A DNA stretch of 64,000 nt from Microbacterium sp. (GTDB lineage Bacteria; Actinomycetota; Actinomycetes; Actinomycetales; Microbacteriaceae). The DNA lies in the NCBI GenBank assembly GCA_019510305.1, contig JAEKKN010000025.1, positions 1 through 64,000 of the forward strand, given 5' to 3'. The notes under the pieces were generated by a model. That model was not told the DNA's origin, searched no databases, and saw nothing but the letters and a program-made list of their open reading frames with translations. This document shows, one piece after another, positions 43,183-52,494 of the stretch. The translations under genes and the position numbers were made by a program. Each line of letters starts with the position of its first letter. The first letter of the stretch is position 1.

Positions 43183-43234
43183 GATCGTTTCTGGTCGATA
43201 CTGCAATCTTGGTAGCGCTAACAGCTAAACGATC
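43183..43234. promoter_or_regulatory. LacI-type operator framed by an 8-bp inverted repeat before GH59
   Basis: TGGTAGCGCTAACA (43210-43223) has the palindromic core TAGCGCTA with central CG, LacI-like but different from the CCGG operators nearby. It is flanked by GATCGTTT (43183-43190) and its complement AAACGATC (43227-43234). The -10/-35 elements are not clear. The start codon is at 43315. Confidence 0.5.
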
Positions 43235-43314
43235 GTAATCTGTTCCCGTTGTGTCCGTACGGTCATGGTCGACCGTAACCGCACTGTCGCGGAAGGGCAC
43301 CGGGAAGGGAAACG

Positions 43315-46300
43315 ATGTTCCGTCTGAAAGCCCGTACGGCCGCGCTCTCCGCGCTGGTCGCGGTCACGTGCGTCATCGCTGCGGCTCCGCTTCCGGCATC
43401 CGCCGCGGCCGGAGGAACCGCCGTGTCCGCCGTGCAGAGCGACGCCACCTACGACGTCGCGATCGATGCGACGAAGATCGCCTCCGACAACGTCAACGGT
43501 CTCACCTTCAAGGGGTTCGGCACGCTCTCGGCCAACAGCACGAGCGCACTGCTCATGGACTACAAGGCGCAGCAGCCCGAGAAGTACGCCGAACTGCTGC
43601 ACGTGCTGTTCGGCGGCGATCACCCGCTCATGAACCAGGTCAAGATCGAGATGGGCGACGATCGCAACAACTCGACCGGCTCGGATGTCGCGACCATGCG
43701 CACCGCCGATGAGGAGGCGAACGTCACCCGCCACCCGGGCTTCCAGCTCGCCGCCGACGCCTTCAGGATCAACCCCGACCTCAAGGTCAGCATCCTGCGC
43801 TGGAACGCCCCCGCCTGGGCGAACACGAACGACAAGATCTACCTCTGGTACAAGAACACGATCCTCGCTGCGTACCGCGAGTACGGCTACATGGTCGACT
43901 CGGTGAACCCCGGCGTCAACGAGCACGCCGCCGACCTCGCCTGGACCAAGGACTTCTCGAACCGGGTCCGCACCGACTCCGCCGGCTACGTCAGCCCCGA
44001 TGCGTCGCTGGCGGGTTTCCGCGACGGCGAGGCCGAGCTCTTCCACCGCATCAAGACCGCGATCTCAGACGAGGTCGGCACGGGCTCCTTCGGCGACGAG
44101 ATGGTGGCGGATGCCGCGCTCCGCGATGCCGTGCAGGTCGCGGGCTTCCACTACAACACCGACGACGACAGCGCCGGCAGCTTCAAGAAGCTCGCTCAGG
44201 AGTACGACATCGAGGTGTGGAACAGCGAGGCGCAGGCGACCTTCAGCAACTCCTCTTTCCGTCCGAACAACAACACCGCCGACCCCACGACGGCGGGCAC
44301 CGGCTTCGGCGGAACGGGCAGCGCGCTCGAGATGGCGAACACGATCGTCAAGGGCTTCGTGAACTCGAACCGCACGAACTTCATCTACCAGCCGGCGATC
44401 GCCTCGTTCTATGAGGGCGGCCAGTACTCGTTCAAGTCGCTCGTCGGCGCGAGCGACCCGTGGTCCGGCTGGATCCACTACGACGGAGCCCTCGCGGTGC
44501 TGCAGCACTTCACGAGCTTCGCCGAGACCGGGTGGGAGAACAACGACAACACGGCGGGCATCTGGCGTGCCGTGCCCTCCGCCAGCGCCACGACGGCTAC
44601 AGGCACGAACCCGGTGAACGGGCGCAACGGCCTGCAGAACTACATGACGCTCGCGGCTCCGGATCGCTCGGAGTTCTCGACCGTGTTCGTGAACGACTCC
44701 GAGAAGACCATCAGCTACCGCATCACCCCGTCGAACTTCTCCTTCGGTGCCGCGCAGCAGCTCGCGGTCTGGGAGACCAGGGCGGCGGATGCCGGCGAGG
44801 CGTTCAACGCGAACTACAAGCAGCGCGTCGGGGACGTGCAGGCGGATGCCGGTGTCTACACCGTCACGGTCAAGCCGTTCTCGATCGCCACCGTGACGAC
44901 TCTCGACGTCACCGGCGACGACGGCTGGACCTCGCCGCTGCCCGTCGAGGGAGAGCGCACCGTGCTCGATGAGGGTGCGAACGCCGGTGCCCTCTGGGCT
45001 GACGACTTCGACTACTCGGATCGCACGGTCGCGGTGTTCGACGAGAACGGCGAGCCGACCTCGGAGACCGAGCCGTTCATCGCCTCCCGCGGCGGCGACG
45101 GCGGTGCGACGCCGCTGTACACCTGGGACCGCAACGGCGCTTTCGAGGCGTACAAGACGGCCGGCAGCGGCTACGTCCTCCGCCAGCAGATCGACCGCGC
45201 CACCACGGGCATCGGCGGGGCGTGGAACAACGGCGATCCGATCACGGCGGTCGGTGACCGGCGCTGGACGAACTACACGGCCTCGGTCGACGTGCGCTTC
45301 GAGCGCGCTGCGGCGTCCGACAATTACGCGGCGATCGGCGCCCGTTCAAGCGGTGGCGGCAACTCGCACACGCTGGCCGGAACTCCCTACGCCCTGCGTC
45401 TGAACTCGGCCGGAACCTGGGTGTTCCAGCGGAACGGAGCGCAGATCGCGGCCGGGACCGTCACCGGAACCTGGTCGGCCTCGGCATGGCACACCCTCTC
45501 GATCACCGCGATGGGCGGGCGCATCACCGGATCGATCGACGGCGCGCAGGTGTTCGACTGGACCGATGCGAACCCGTACCTGTCGGGCTATGTCGATCTC
45601 GCGAGCGGCTTCTACAACACCCAATTCGACAACCTGCGCATCGCTTCGGTCGACGGCTGGCTGCCGTACTACGGCGAGTACCTCGACGGGCTCGAGATGA
45701 CGGACCTCTCGGCCGCGCCGCAGACGAAGCTCGTCTACGACGGCGGGTGGACGCATGCGAACGGCGGCGGCATGTTCGAGTATCAGCGCTCGCTGTCGCG
45801 CAACACCGGGGCGGGCTCCGGCGTCAGCTACACGTTCACCGGATCAGGAGCGGATCTGCTCGCGCCGGGTGACGGCTCGGCGCGTCTCGACGTCACGGTA
45901 GACGGGCAGAAGCTCGTGCGAAACGCCGCGACGCAGGCGGCCGGGTCCTTCCAGGCCGCGTACTCGCTGCGCGGGCTCCCGTGGGGCGAACACACCGTGC
46001 GCTTCGAGGTCGTCTCAGGAACCCTGGCACTCGACGCAGTGGCCGTCGCGAGCACGGCGGCCGCCGGCGTCGCAGAGACGGCGGCGATCGCGGATGCCGT
46101 GGCCGCGGCATCCGGCATCACCCGCACCGAGGACTACACCGATGCCGATTGGGCGCTGTTCCAGCGGGCGCTCGCCGACGCGCAAGCCGCGGCCGACGAT
46201 CCAGCCGGGTACCGCCTCGACGGCGAGGGAGCGCAGCAGCTCGTGACGCGGCTGCGTACGGCGTCGTTCCCTCTCGCCTCGCAGATCTCCTCTCTGCCGC

Positions 46301-47304
46301 AGCCGTCTCTCGCGACCACCGTGGGCGAGGATCCCGCGTTGCCGGCCACGCTGTCGGCGGCCATGGCCGACGGCAGCACGCACGAGGTGCCGATCACCTG
46401 GAATCTCGACGGCGCCGACTTCTCGACGGCGTGGGCGACCGTGGCGGTGACCGGCTCGTACGGCTCTGCGACCACGGCTGCGAGGGTCGAGGTCGTGCCC
46501 GCGGGGACCGTGTTCTTCGCCGACGTCAACGGCACGGCATCCGGTTCTCTCGGCTACGACTCGCCCGCCTATCTGGCCGTGCAGCGGCTGCTCGGCGATC
46601 AGCTGATCAACGCGGCGGCCGACCAGAAGCTGGCCGCGGGCGGCGCTTGGGGACACTGGGGCAAGAACGCGGCGGGCGCGAGCGTCGTCAACTACAAGGG
46701 CGCCGTCGCCGGGCCGTACTCGAAGACCACGACGACGGGCATGTACACGAGTGATCAGGTGGGCGCCTCGGTCGGCTACACGATAACGCTGCCCGCCGGA
46801 AAGCACACGATCGCGGCCGGCTCGTACTCGTGGTGGGCGAGCAATTCCCGCAGCGCGAACGTCTCGCTGACCTACGACGGGCAGACGCACCCCGTCGGTA
46901 CGGTCACGCTGGATGCCGCGAACCCCTCGCGGGTGCTCAGTTACGACATCGAGCTGGCCGCCGAGGGGGCGGTGACGCTCTCGCTCACCGCGACGAACGC
47001 GCAGTCGCCGATGCTGTCGTGGGTGGCGGCCACGGGAGAGGCGCTGCCGGCGCCGCTGACCGCGGCTGTCGTCTCGCGGTGCGTGGCGGGCAAGGTGGTG
47101 CTCGCCGTCACGGTGACCAACCCGCGTGCCGAGGACGCGAAGGTCGAGGTCGCCTCGCCCTATGGCACGAAGTCCGGAGTGGTGGTGGATGCGGGAGCCT
47201 CGAAGTCGGTGTCGTTCTCGACCAGGCTCGCGTCTGTTTCGGCGGGTGTAGTGACCGTGACGGATGCCGCAGAGGCGGCGTTCGCGGGGAAGACCTGCGG
47301 ATAG
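43315..47304 (+). CDS. Secreted GH59 (galactocerebrosidase-family) enzyme with RCVAGK module
   Basis: 1329 residues. Signal peptide to about residue 30 (ASAAAGG). The GH59 barrel (about 45-370) includes FKGFGTLSANSTSALLMDY and NQVKIEMGDDRNNSTGSD, acid/base Glu203 in NPGVNEHAADLAW and nucleophile Glu305 in EVWNSEAQ. The beta-sandwich and the lectin-like domain known from GALC follow (AVGDRRWTNYTASVDVRFE ... FDNLRIASVDG). Then come a jelly-roll-like segment, a FIVAR-like helical stretch (about 920-985), a Big_4-like Ig domain, a further beta domain, and the RCVAGK module from Cys1256. GH59 is rare in bacteria; beta-galactosidase activity on galactans or glycolipids is expected. Has its own operator region and an REP-type hairpin at the end. 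Confidence 0.88.
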   Translation: MFRLKARTAALSALVAVTCVIAAAPLPASAAAGGTAVSAVQSDATYDVAIDATKIASDNVNGLTFKGFGTLSANSTSALLMDYKAQQPEKYAELLHVLFGGDHPLMNQVKIEMGDDRNNSTGSDVATMRTADEEANVTRHPGFQLAADAFRINPDLKVSILRWNAPAWANTNDKIYLWYKNTILAAYREYGYMVDSVNPGVNEHAADLAWTKDFSNRVRTDSAGYVSPDASLAGFRDGEAELFHRIKTAISDEVGTGSFGDEMVADAALRDAVQVAGFHYNTDDDSAGSFKKLAQEYDIEVWNSEAQATFSNSSFRPNNNTADPTTAGTGFGGTGSALEMANTIVKGFVNSNRTNFIYQPAIASFYEGGQYSFKSLVGASDPWSGWIHYDGALAVLQHFTSFAETGWENNDNTAGIWRAVPSASATTATGTNPVNGRNGLQNYMTLAAPDRSEFSTVFVNDSEKTISYRITPSNFSFGAAQQLAVWETRAADAGEAFNANYKQRVGDVQADAGVYTVTVKPFSIATVTTLDVTGDDGWTSPLPVEGERTVLDEGANAGALWADDFDYSDRTVAVFDENGEPTSETEPFIASRGGDGGATPLYTWDRNGAFEAYKTAGSGYVLRQQIDRATTGIGGAWNNGDPITAVGDRRWTNYTASVDVRFERAAASDNYAAIGARSSGGGNSHTLAGTPYALRLNSAGTWVFQRNGAQIAAGTVTGTWSASAWHTLSITAMGGRITGSIDGAQVFDWTDANPYLSGYVDLASGFYNTQFDNLRIASVDGWLPYYGEYLDGLEMTDLSAAPQTKLVYDGGWTHANGGGMFEYQRSLSRNTGAGSGVSYTFTGSGADLLAPGDGSARLDVTVDGQKLVRNAATQAAGSFQAAYSLRGLPWGEHTVRFEVVSGTLALDAVAVASTAAAGVAETAAIADAVAAASGITRTEDYTDADWALFQRALADAQAAADDPAGYRLDGEGAQQLVTRLRTASFPLASQISSLPQPSLATTVGEDPALPATLSAAMADGSTHEVPITWNLDGADFSTAWATVAVTGSYGSATTAARVEVVPAGTVFFADVNGTASGSLGYDSPAYLAVQRLLGDQLINAAADQKLAAGGAWGHWGKNAAGASVVNYKGAVAGPYSKTTTTGMYTSDQVGASVGYTITLPAGKHTIAAGSYSWWASNSRSANVSLTYDGQTHPVGTVTLDAANPSRVLSYDIELAAEGAVTLSLTATNAQSPMLSWVAATGEALPAPLTAAVVSRCVAGKVVLAVTVTNPRAEDAKVEVASPYGTKSGVVVDAGASKSVSFSTRLASVSAGVVTVTDAAEAAFAGKTCG

Positions 47305-47314
47305 CGTCGCTCGA

Positions 47315-47388
47315 GGTCGTTGAGCGAGCGAAGCCCTGGTCGTTGAGCGAGCGAAGCGAGACGAAACGTCGCTCCGCTCGCTCAGCCC
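47315..47388. repeat. REP-like repeats forming a hairpin between convergent genes
   Basis: One short copy (47315-47333) and one longer copy (47338-47368) of GGTCGTTGAGCGAGCGAAG..., then a partial inverted copy (CGCTCCGCTCGCTC, 47370-47383). The inverted part pairs with the GAGCGAGCGAAGCGA of the second copy, giving a bidirectional terminator between GH59 and the phosphotransferase gene, whose last codons overlap it. More copies lie at 48319-48450. Confidence 0.85.
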
Positions 47389-48266
47389 TCCGCCGTGAGG
47401 ATGCGGTCGAGGGTGCTGCGGCCGAGCGCGCTCATCGAGGGCAGCGTCTCGCGGTAGTACCAGACGAGTCCCATCGACTGCTGGAACGCCCAGGCTGCTC
47501 CGCGTCGCCACTCCAGATCGTCGATCTGCAGTTCCTGCCTGAGTTCTGCGCGGGCGTCGGCCTCGAGCAGGTGCCAGACCGACACGAGGTCGAGCGCGGG
47601 ATCGGCGGCGGCGAAGCCGCCGGTGTCGAGCACGCCGTGCAGGCGGTCGCCCTCGAGGAGCAGGTTCGCCGGGGTCAGGTCGCCGTGCGTCATGCCGTCC
47701 GGGGCGGTACGCGGCAGCATCCGAAATCCGCTCCAGAGCCGACGCAGCTCGTCGACGGGGAGCAGGCCCTCGCTCTCGCGGAAGCAGGTCTGCATCCACT
47801 CGTCCGAGTCCTGCAGGTCCCCTCCTCGGCCGTTCCCGGAGAAACGCCGGCTGCGGGTGTCGGCGGAGCGGAGCGCGCGCAACAGGTCGGCGAGGTCGTG
47901 TGCGAAGCCGGTCGAGTGTGCGACCGCGTCGGATGTGGCGACGCGCCCTGGGAGCCAGGTCTGGATTGACCACGGCATCGGGAATCCCTCGCCCGGGTCG
48001 CCCACGGCGACCGGCGTGGGCGCGGCGATGGGGGAGAGGTCCGCGAACTCGCGCATCGCAGTGGCCTCGGCACGGAGCGACTCGATCGTGGTCGCCATGC
48101 GGGGGAAGCGGGCCGCGAAGTGATCGCCGATGCGGAAGATCGTGTTCACGGTGCCGTCGCCGACGAGCGCGCGCACGGGCTCGTGCCTCCAGTCCGGGAA
48201 CTGCTCGTGGATGAGCTGCCGGGCGGTGTCCTCATCGATGGGCGTCTCGTCGGCGTGCACGGTCAT
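47382..48266 (-). CDS. Aminoglycoside-phosphotransferase-family (APH) kinase
   Basis: 294 residues. Kinase-like fold: ATP-binding lobe with LVGDGTVNTIFRIGDHFAARFPR, catalytic loop MTHGDLTPANLLLEGD and metal-binding LDTGGFAAADPALDL. TAACGT (48279-48274) ends seven bases before the ATG, suggesting leaderless translation. Such chromosomal APH proteins in actinobacteria are often macrolide-kinase-like or act on unknown small molecules. Resistance function is not shown. Its 3' end reaches into the REP repeat. Confidence 0.85.
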   Translation of the reverse strand: MTVHADETPIDEDTARQLIHEQFPDWRHEPVRALVGDGTVNTIFRIGDHFAARFPRMATTIESLRAEATAMREFADLSPIAAPTPVAVGDPGEGFPMPWSIQTWLPGRVATSDAVAHSTGFAHDLADLLRALRSADTRSRRFSGNGRGGDLQDSDEWMQTCFRESEGLLPVDELRRLWSGFRMLPRTAPDGMTHGDLTPANLLLEGDRLHGVLDTGGFAAADPALDLVSVWHLLEADARAELRQELQIDDLEWRRGAAWAFQQSMGLVWYYRETLPSMSALGRSTLDRILTAEG

Positions 48267-48318
48267 GATCTCGACGTTAGCGGGGCGAGCCCGCCCCGGT
48301 CGTCGAGGGAGCCCCGCC

Positions 48319-48450
48319 CCTGGTCGTTGAGCGAGCGAAGCGAGACGGGGTGACTCCCGCTATGGTCGTTGAGCGAGCGCAGCGAGACGAAACGCGTGGT
48401 TCCTGCCTGCTCGTTGAGCGACGCGTCGACTCGCTTCGATCGCTCAACGC
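48319..48450. repeat. Second REP-like repeat cluster
   Basis: Copies of GGTCGTTGAGCGAGCG(A/C)AGCG start at 48322 and 48364, with a short copy at 48411 (TCGTTGAGCGA) whose inverted partner TCGCTCAACG is at 48440-48449. They fill most of the 303-base gap 48267-48569 between the phosphotransferase and the DUF222/HNH gene; the remainder shows nothing else clear. Confidence 0.85.
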
Positions 48451-48569
48451 GGGTCTTCGCGAGACGAGGCGGGTGCGGTTTCCGGTTCGTTATCATCCGG
48501 TGATCTTAGAGTGCGTTTCCGCCTCTGATCTGGCCCGGAAATGTCGGTGGCCCCGAGCATGATGAGGGT

Positions 48570-49883
48570 ATGACGGTTCTGGTCGAGATGAGCGAGGAGC
48601 ACGTGGGTGCGCTGAGCGCGGTCACCGGGATGCTCGTCGATGTCGACCGGACGATCAACCAGCTGCTCGCCGTGAAAGAGGGGCTGCTGGCGGTCGGCTC
48701 CCGGCTGTCGTTCGATATCGGGGCGGATGCCGCAGCCGCCGCAGATCCCGGCCTCCCCGACTCGTACGCGGGCGATGCCATGGATCTCGCCGCACGAGCC
48801 GTCGCCGCCGAGTTCGCGGTCGCGCTGCAGTCCAGCGACCGTTCCCTCCAGCATCGGATGACGGATGCAGATGCCAAGGTGACGCAGTTCCCGTCGGTGT
48901 GGCGCGCGCAGGGCGTGGGCGCGATCACTGCCGGTCAGGCGAGGTCGATCGTCGACGCGGGCGCCCACCTCGATGACGAGTCCGAGCGCGATGCCTACGC
49001 CGACGAGATGATCGGCCTCGTGCAGGCTCCGGGCATGTCTCCGTCTCGCGTCGGGCGAGCCGCGCGCCGGGCCGCCGAACGCCGTCGGCCTCGAAGCCTC
49101 GACGTTCGGCACCGCGACGCCCGCAGAGCGCGCAGGATCTGGGTGAAGGATCGGGCCGACGGCATGGCGGAGTTCGGTCTGCTCGGCCCCGCAGCGTTGA
49201 TCCACGGGGCGTCGGACCGGATCACCGCGCTGGGCCTCGGCATCCTCTCCGACACGACCGCACGGCTCGAGGCCGCCGACGATCGCTTCCTCGACGAGAT
49301 CCGCGCCGACCTCGCGCTCGACCTGCTGCTCACCGGCGCGCCGGCCGGACACGACCCGGACGGACTGCTCGCCGGCGTCACCGGTGCGGTGTCGGTCACG
49401 ATCCCGGTGACGGCTCTGCTGGGCATCGACGGGCCGTGCGCCGAACTAGACGGCAGCGCTCCGATCGACGCGGTCACCGCCCGCCGCCTCGCGGCGGAGG
49501 CTCCCGGTTGGGACCGCGTGCTCACCCATCCGATCACCGGCGCCGTGCTCGCGGTCGACCGATACCGGCCCTCTGCCGAACTGAAGAGGTGGTTGCGAGC
49601 TCGCGATCAGCGGTGCCGGTTTCCCGGATGCGGCTACCTCGCGCGGGACTGCGACATCGACCACACGACCGATGCGGCGACAGGCGGGCCGACCGAGGAG
49701 CAGAATCTCGGCGCCCTGTGCCGACGCCACCATGTGCTGAAGCATCAGACTCCGTGGGTCGTCGAACAGGTCGACAGCGGCACCTTCTCCTGGACCAGCC
49801 CCACAGGCAAGGTCTATCTCGACACGCCTCCACCGCCGATCGTCGGCACACAGGCGACAGACGACCAACCGCCACCCTTCTGA
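48570..49883 (+). CDS. DUF222/13E12-type protein with C-terminal HNH endonuclease domain
   Basis: 437 residues. N-terminal DUF222 region is mostly helical (GQARSIVDAGAHLDDESERDAYAD, SPSRVGRAARRAAERRRP). The C-terminal HNH domain has RDQRCRFPGCGYLARDCDIDHTTDAATGG and NLGALCRRHHVLKHQ, with His and zinc-type cysteines intact. These proteins are among the most numerous paralogues in Microbacteriaceae and are spread by unknown means. The REP-like cluster directly upstream fits such mobility. Nuclease activity is likely, biological role unknown. Confidence 0.88.
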   Translation: MTVLVEMSEEHVGALSAVTGMLVDVDRTINQLLAVKEGLLAVGSRLSFDIGADAAAAADPGLPDSYAGDAMDLAARAVAAEFAVALQSSDRSLQHRMTDADAKVTQFPSVWRAQGVGAITAGQARSIVDAGAHLDDESERDAYADEMIGLVQAPGMSPSRVGRAARRAAERRRPRSLDVRHRDARRARRIWVKDRADGMAEFGLLGPAALIHGASDRITALGLGILSDTTARLEAADDRFLDEIRADLALDLLLTGAPAGHDPDGLLAGVTGAVSVTIPVTALLGIDGPCAELDGSAPIDAVTARRLAAEAPGWDRVLTHPITGAVLAVDRYRPSAELKRWLRARDQRCRFPGCGYLARDCDIDHTTDAATGGPTEEQNLGALCRRHHVLKHQTPWVVEQVDSGTFSWTSPTGKVYLDTPPPPIVGTQATDDQPPPF

Positions 49884-49913
49884 AAAACGGACGACCATCG
49901 GAGCGCTCTCGCA

Positions 49914-50222
49914 CTAGTCCCGCCGCCACGCGAGCCACTTGCGATCGACTTCATCGACGAGGTCGACATCGAACCTCTGCGCGATCAGCAGCACCTGGGC
50001 GAGGACATCGGCGAGCTCGGACCGGAAGTCCTGTTCGCGCTCGACCTCTGCGCGACCCCGATCACGCGACCGCCCCGATTGCGAGAGGTACGCCTGGGTG
50101 AGCTCGCCGACCTCCTCGCCGAGTTTGAGCATCAGCCAGTCGTCGGTGCGTTCGATCCCGAACCGCTCGGCATAGAGCGCTGACACGGCCTCGATCTCGT
50201 CCTGCAAGCGTCTGATATCCAT
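49914..50222 (-). CDS. MazG-like NTP pyrophosphohydrolase domain protein
   Basis: 102 residues from the ATG at 50222. The all-alpha NTP-pyrophosphatase pattern is WLMLKLGEEVGELTQAYL followed by ELADVLAQVLLIAQRFDVDL, with the Mg-binding E-x-x-E and E-x-x-D pairs. House-cleaning hydrolysis of non-canonical nucleotides is the usual role. It is convergent with the DUF222/HNH gene, 30 bases away. Confidence 0.85.
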   Translation of the reverse strand: MDIRRLQDEIEAVSALYAERFGIERTDDWLMLKLGEEVGELTQAYLSQSGRSRDRGRAEVEREQDFRSELADVLAQVLLIAQRFDVDLVDEVDRKWLAWRRD

Positions 50223-50268
50223 CCCCGCATGGTGGCAGCATCCACTGACACCATGCGGACTCGAATCA

Positions 50269-50309
50269 CGCAGATGGCCCTGTTCCACCTCGAAACAGGG
50301 CCATCTGCG
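50269..50309 (-). terminator. Terminator hairpin at the end of the minus-strand GH43 operon
   Basis: Perfect 16-bp arms (50269-50284 and 50294-50309) with a 9-base loop, 22 bases beyond the stop at 50332 in the direction of transcription. Confidence 0.9.
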
Positions 50310-50331
50310 CGACTCGATCGCTGTCACATGC

Positions 50332-52494
50332 TCAGCACGTCTTCGCCGGATACCCCGCTGAGAACGTCGCCCCGGGCACCGTGAGCTGCACCGAACCCGC
50401 AGCGAGCGCACTCGTCCGCGCGTTGAAAGACGCAGAAGCGGAATCACCGGCGGCCACGGTCAGAGACTTCGATCCGTACGAACCCGCCGTCGTCGAGACG
50501 GCGACGGTCGTGGCATCCGCATTCCGCACCGAAGCCACGACGACCGCCTTGCCGGCCACGCAGCGCGAGGTCGCGAAGGCCGCGATCTCCGGCGCCGCCG
50601 CAGGGTCGACGGCTACGGACGAGAAGCGGAACCGCTGGCAGTCGTTGTTCAGAACGCTGTACTGGTGCACGCGGGTGCCGTCGGCAGCCGCGCAGAACGA
50701 CAGGTCGAGAGCCTTGCCGCTCGTGCCGTTGCGGAACTCGACGACCCCCTCACCCGACACGAGCAGACGCCAGGAGCTGCCGGCGATGCCGCACGCCCCC
50801 TGCGTCACGGCGACCGAGTCGGCCGACGATCCGCCGCTCACGGCCAGGCACTTGTCGGGCGCCGCACCGAGGTGCATCTCGGACTCTCCGTTGGCGGCGG
50901 CCGTGAACGTCACGCTCTGGCAGGCGGTCGCGGTGTACTCGCGCTGCTGCAGGATCGCACCGTCGGCCGTCGAGCATCCTGGCACCTCGAGCGCCTTGCC
51001 CGAGACCATCGACGTCACGACCACGGCGCCGGCGGGACGCAGCGCCCAGTCCTGCGCCGCAGAGCCGTCGGCCGCGGACTGCGTCAGAGAAGTCCCCGCC
51101 GCGAGCAGCTTGCCGCTCGTGCGGTTCGTGAGGGTCGACCAGCCGCCCGTCGTCTGCGCGACCGACCACTGCTGGCAGCCCTTGGTGCGCCACGGCGTCT
51201 GCTCGAGCGCAGCCCCCGCAGCGGTGGTGCACGACGACGGCCCCAGAGCCTTGCCGCTCACGGCGTTCACGATGCGCAGATAGCCGTCGCCCGTGGTGTC
51301 GAGCACGAATCGCGACCGTGCCGAAGAGCAATCACCGGCGACCATCGCGGCGCCGTCCTCGTCGGTCGACACCGTGGCGCACTGCCCTGTGCTGCGGCTG
51401 ACGAGGCTCCAGCGCGCACCTTCGACCTGCGCTGTCAACGGCGCGTTCTCGCCGCTCGGCACCGCGATCGCCGTGCTCGTCGCCTGCGGGATGCCGAAGT
51501 CGGGCTCGCCCGCGGCATCCCACGTCACGATCTGCGCCCGCGCCGAACGCTCGCGGCTGCACCCGCCGTCCGGCCGCGCGTTGGCGTGGTACAGGTTCCA
51601 CGTCTGGGTGCCGTCGGGCGAGGTGAAGAAGTCGTTGTGACCCGAGCCGTACACGCCGTTCGCCTGCGAGAACACGGGGCCGTCGCTCTTCTGCCACGAC
51701 GCGGACAGCACCGGGTCTCCGCCCGTGTACTCGAGCGTGCCCAGCTGATAGTCGGCGGTGCCGCAGAAGCTCGCCGAATACGTGACCCACGTGCGGCCGT
51801 CGTGCTGCAGCGCGATCGGCCCCTCGTTCACCGGCTGACCGATGGTCTCCCACGACTCGACCGGCTGCGACAGGATGTTCAGCGGCCCGGTGGCCGTCCA
51901 CGGGTTCGACATGCGGGCGATGTAGTTGCTCTGCAGCCCATCGGGGGCGAACTCCGACCACACCATGAACAGCTCGCCGTTCAGCTCGAGGTACGAGCCG
52001 TCGATGTTCCAGTCGTCGATCGGCAGCGGGCGGCCCTTGTACGTGTACGGACCCATCGGGTCGTCGGCCGCGCTCTCGATCACCTGCAGATGCTGGGTGC
52101 CGTAATCACCGGCGACGCCCATCGTGTACATGAGGTACCAGCGCCACCCGTTCGGCCCGTTCAGGCGCTTGAGCTCCGGCGCCCACATGTTGCCGTTGCG
52201 GCCCGCATTCGTGTCGGAGTACACCGTCACCGGCTTGGTGGTGCCGAGAGCCGCGAGCGTCGGCGCCTTGCGCATCACGACCTTGTTGTCCCACGTGGTC
52301 GACACCATGTAGTAGTTGCCGTCGTGGAACTCGATCGTCGGATCGGCCGTGTCGGGCGCGAGCGGATTCGTGAAGGTGTCCTCGCCGACAGCCTGCGCGG
52401 CCGGAGCCTGCAGGCTGTCGGCGGCGGTCAGCCCGCCGATCGCGAGTGCTGCGATCAGAACGGTGTGCAGCACCTTGCGCACCGGGTTCAGCAT
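50332..52494 (-). CDS. Secreted GH43 glycosidase with ricin-B lectin repeats and RCVAGK module
   Basis: 720 residues. Signal peptide to about 35 (APAAQA). GH43 domain (about 38-340) with base Asp51 in DTADPTIEFHDGNYY, NIDGSYLELNGELFMVWSE and acid Glu in QPVNEGPIALQHDG. Ricin-B-type trefoil repeats (about 350-625) are marked by SGKALGPSSC, SGKALEVPGCSTADGAILQQ and SGKALDLSFCAAADGTRVHQ. The RCVAGK module starts at Cys645 and ends at the last residue, Cys720. The ATG overlaps the stop of the upstream GH43 gene by 7 bases. Endo- or exo-arabinanase/xylosidase activity is expected; the lectin domain should bind galactose or xylan. Confidence 0.9.
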   Translation of the reverse strand: MLNPVRKVLHTVLIAALAIGGLTAADSLQAPAAQAVGEDTFTNPLAPDTADPTIEFHDGNYYMVSTTWDNKVVMRKAPTLAALGTTKPVTVYSDTNAGRNGNMWAPELKRLNGPNGWRWYLMYTMGVAGDYGTQHLQVIESAADDPMGPYTYKGRPLPIDDWNIDGSYLELNGELFMVWSEFAPDGLQSNYIARMSNPWTATGPLNILSQPVESWETIGQPVNEGPIALQHDGRTWVTYSASFCGTADYQLGTLEYTGGDPVLSASWQKSDGPVFSQANGVYGSGHNDFFTSPDGTQTWNLYHANARPDGGCSRERSARAQIVTWDAAGEPDFGIPQATSTAIAVPSGENAPLTAQVEGARWSLVSRSTGQCATVSTDEDGAAMVAGDCSSARSRFVLDTTGDGYLRIVNAVSGKALGPSSCTTAAGAALEQTPWRTKGCQQWSVAQTTGGWSTLTNRTSGKLLAAGTSLTQSAADGSAAQDWALRPAGAVVVTSMVSGKALEVPGCSTADGAILQQREYTATACQSVTFTAAANGESEMHLGAAPDKCLAVSGGSSADSVAVTQGACGIAGSSWRLLVSGEGVVEFRNGTSGKALDLSFCAAADGTRVHQYSVLNNDCQRFRFSSVAVDPAAAPEIAAFATSRCVAGKAVVVASVRNADATTVAVSTTAGSYGSKSLTVAAGDSASASFNARTSALAAGSVQLTVPGATFSAGYPAKTC

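Noticed and set aside
47382..48266. Antibiotic-resistance gene
   Set aside because: Only the general APH fold and HGDLTPAN motif are visible; no specific resistance subfamily can be named from sequence alone.
48570..49883. Homing endonuclease in an intron or intein
   Set aside because: The HNH protein is a free-standing DUF222-type gene; no interrupted host gene or intein splice motifs are present.
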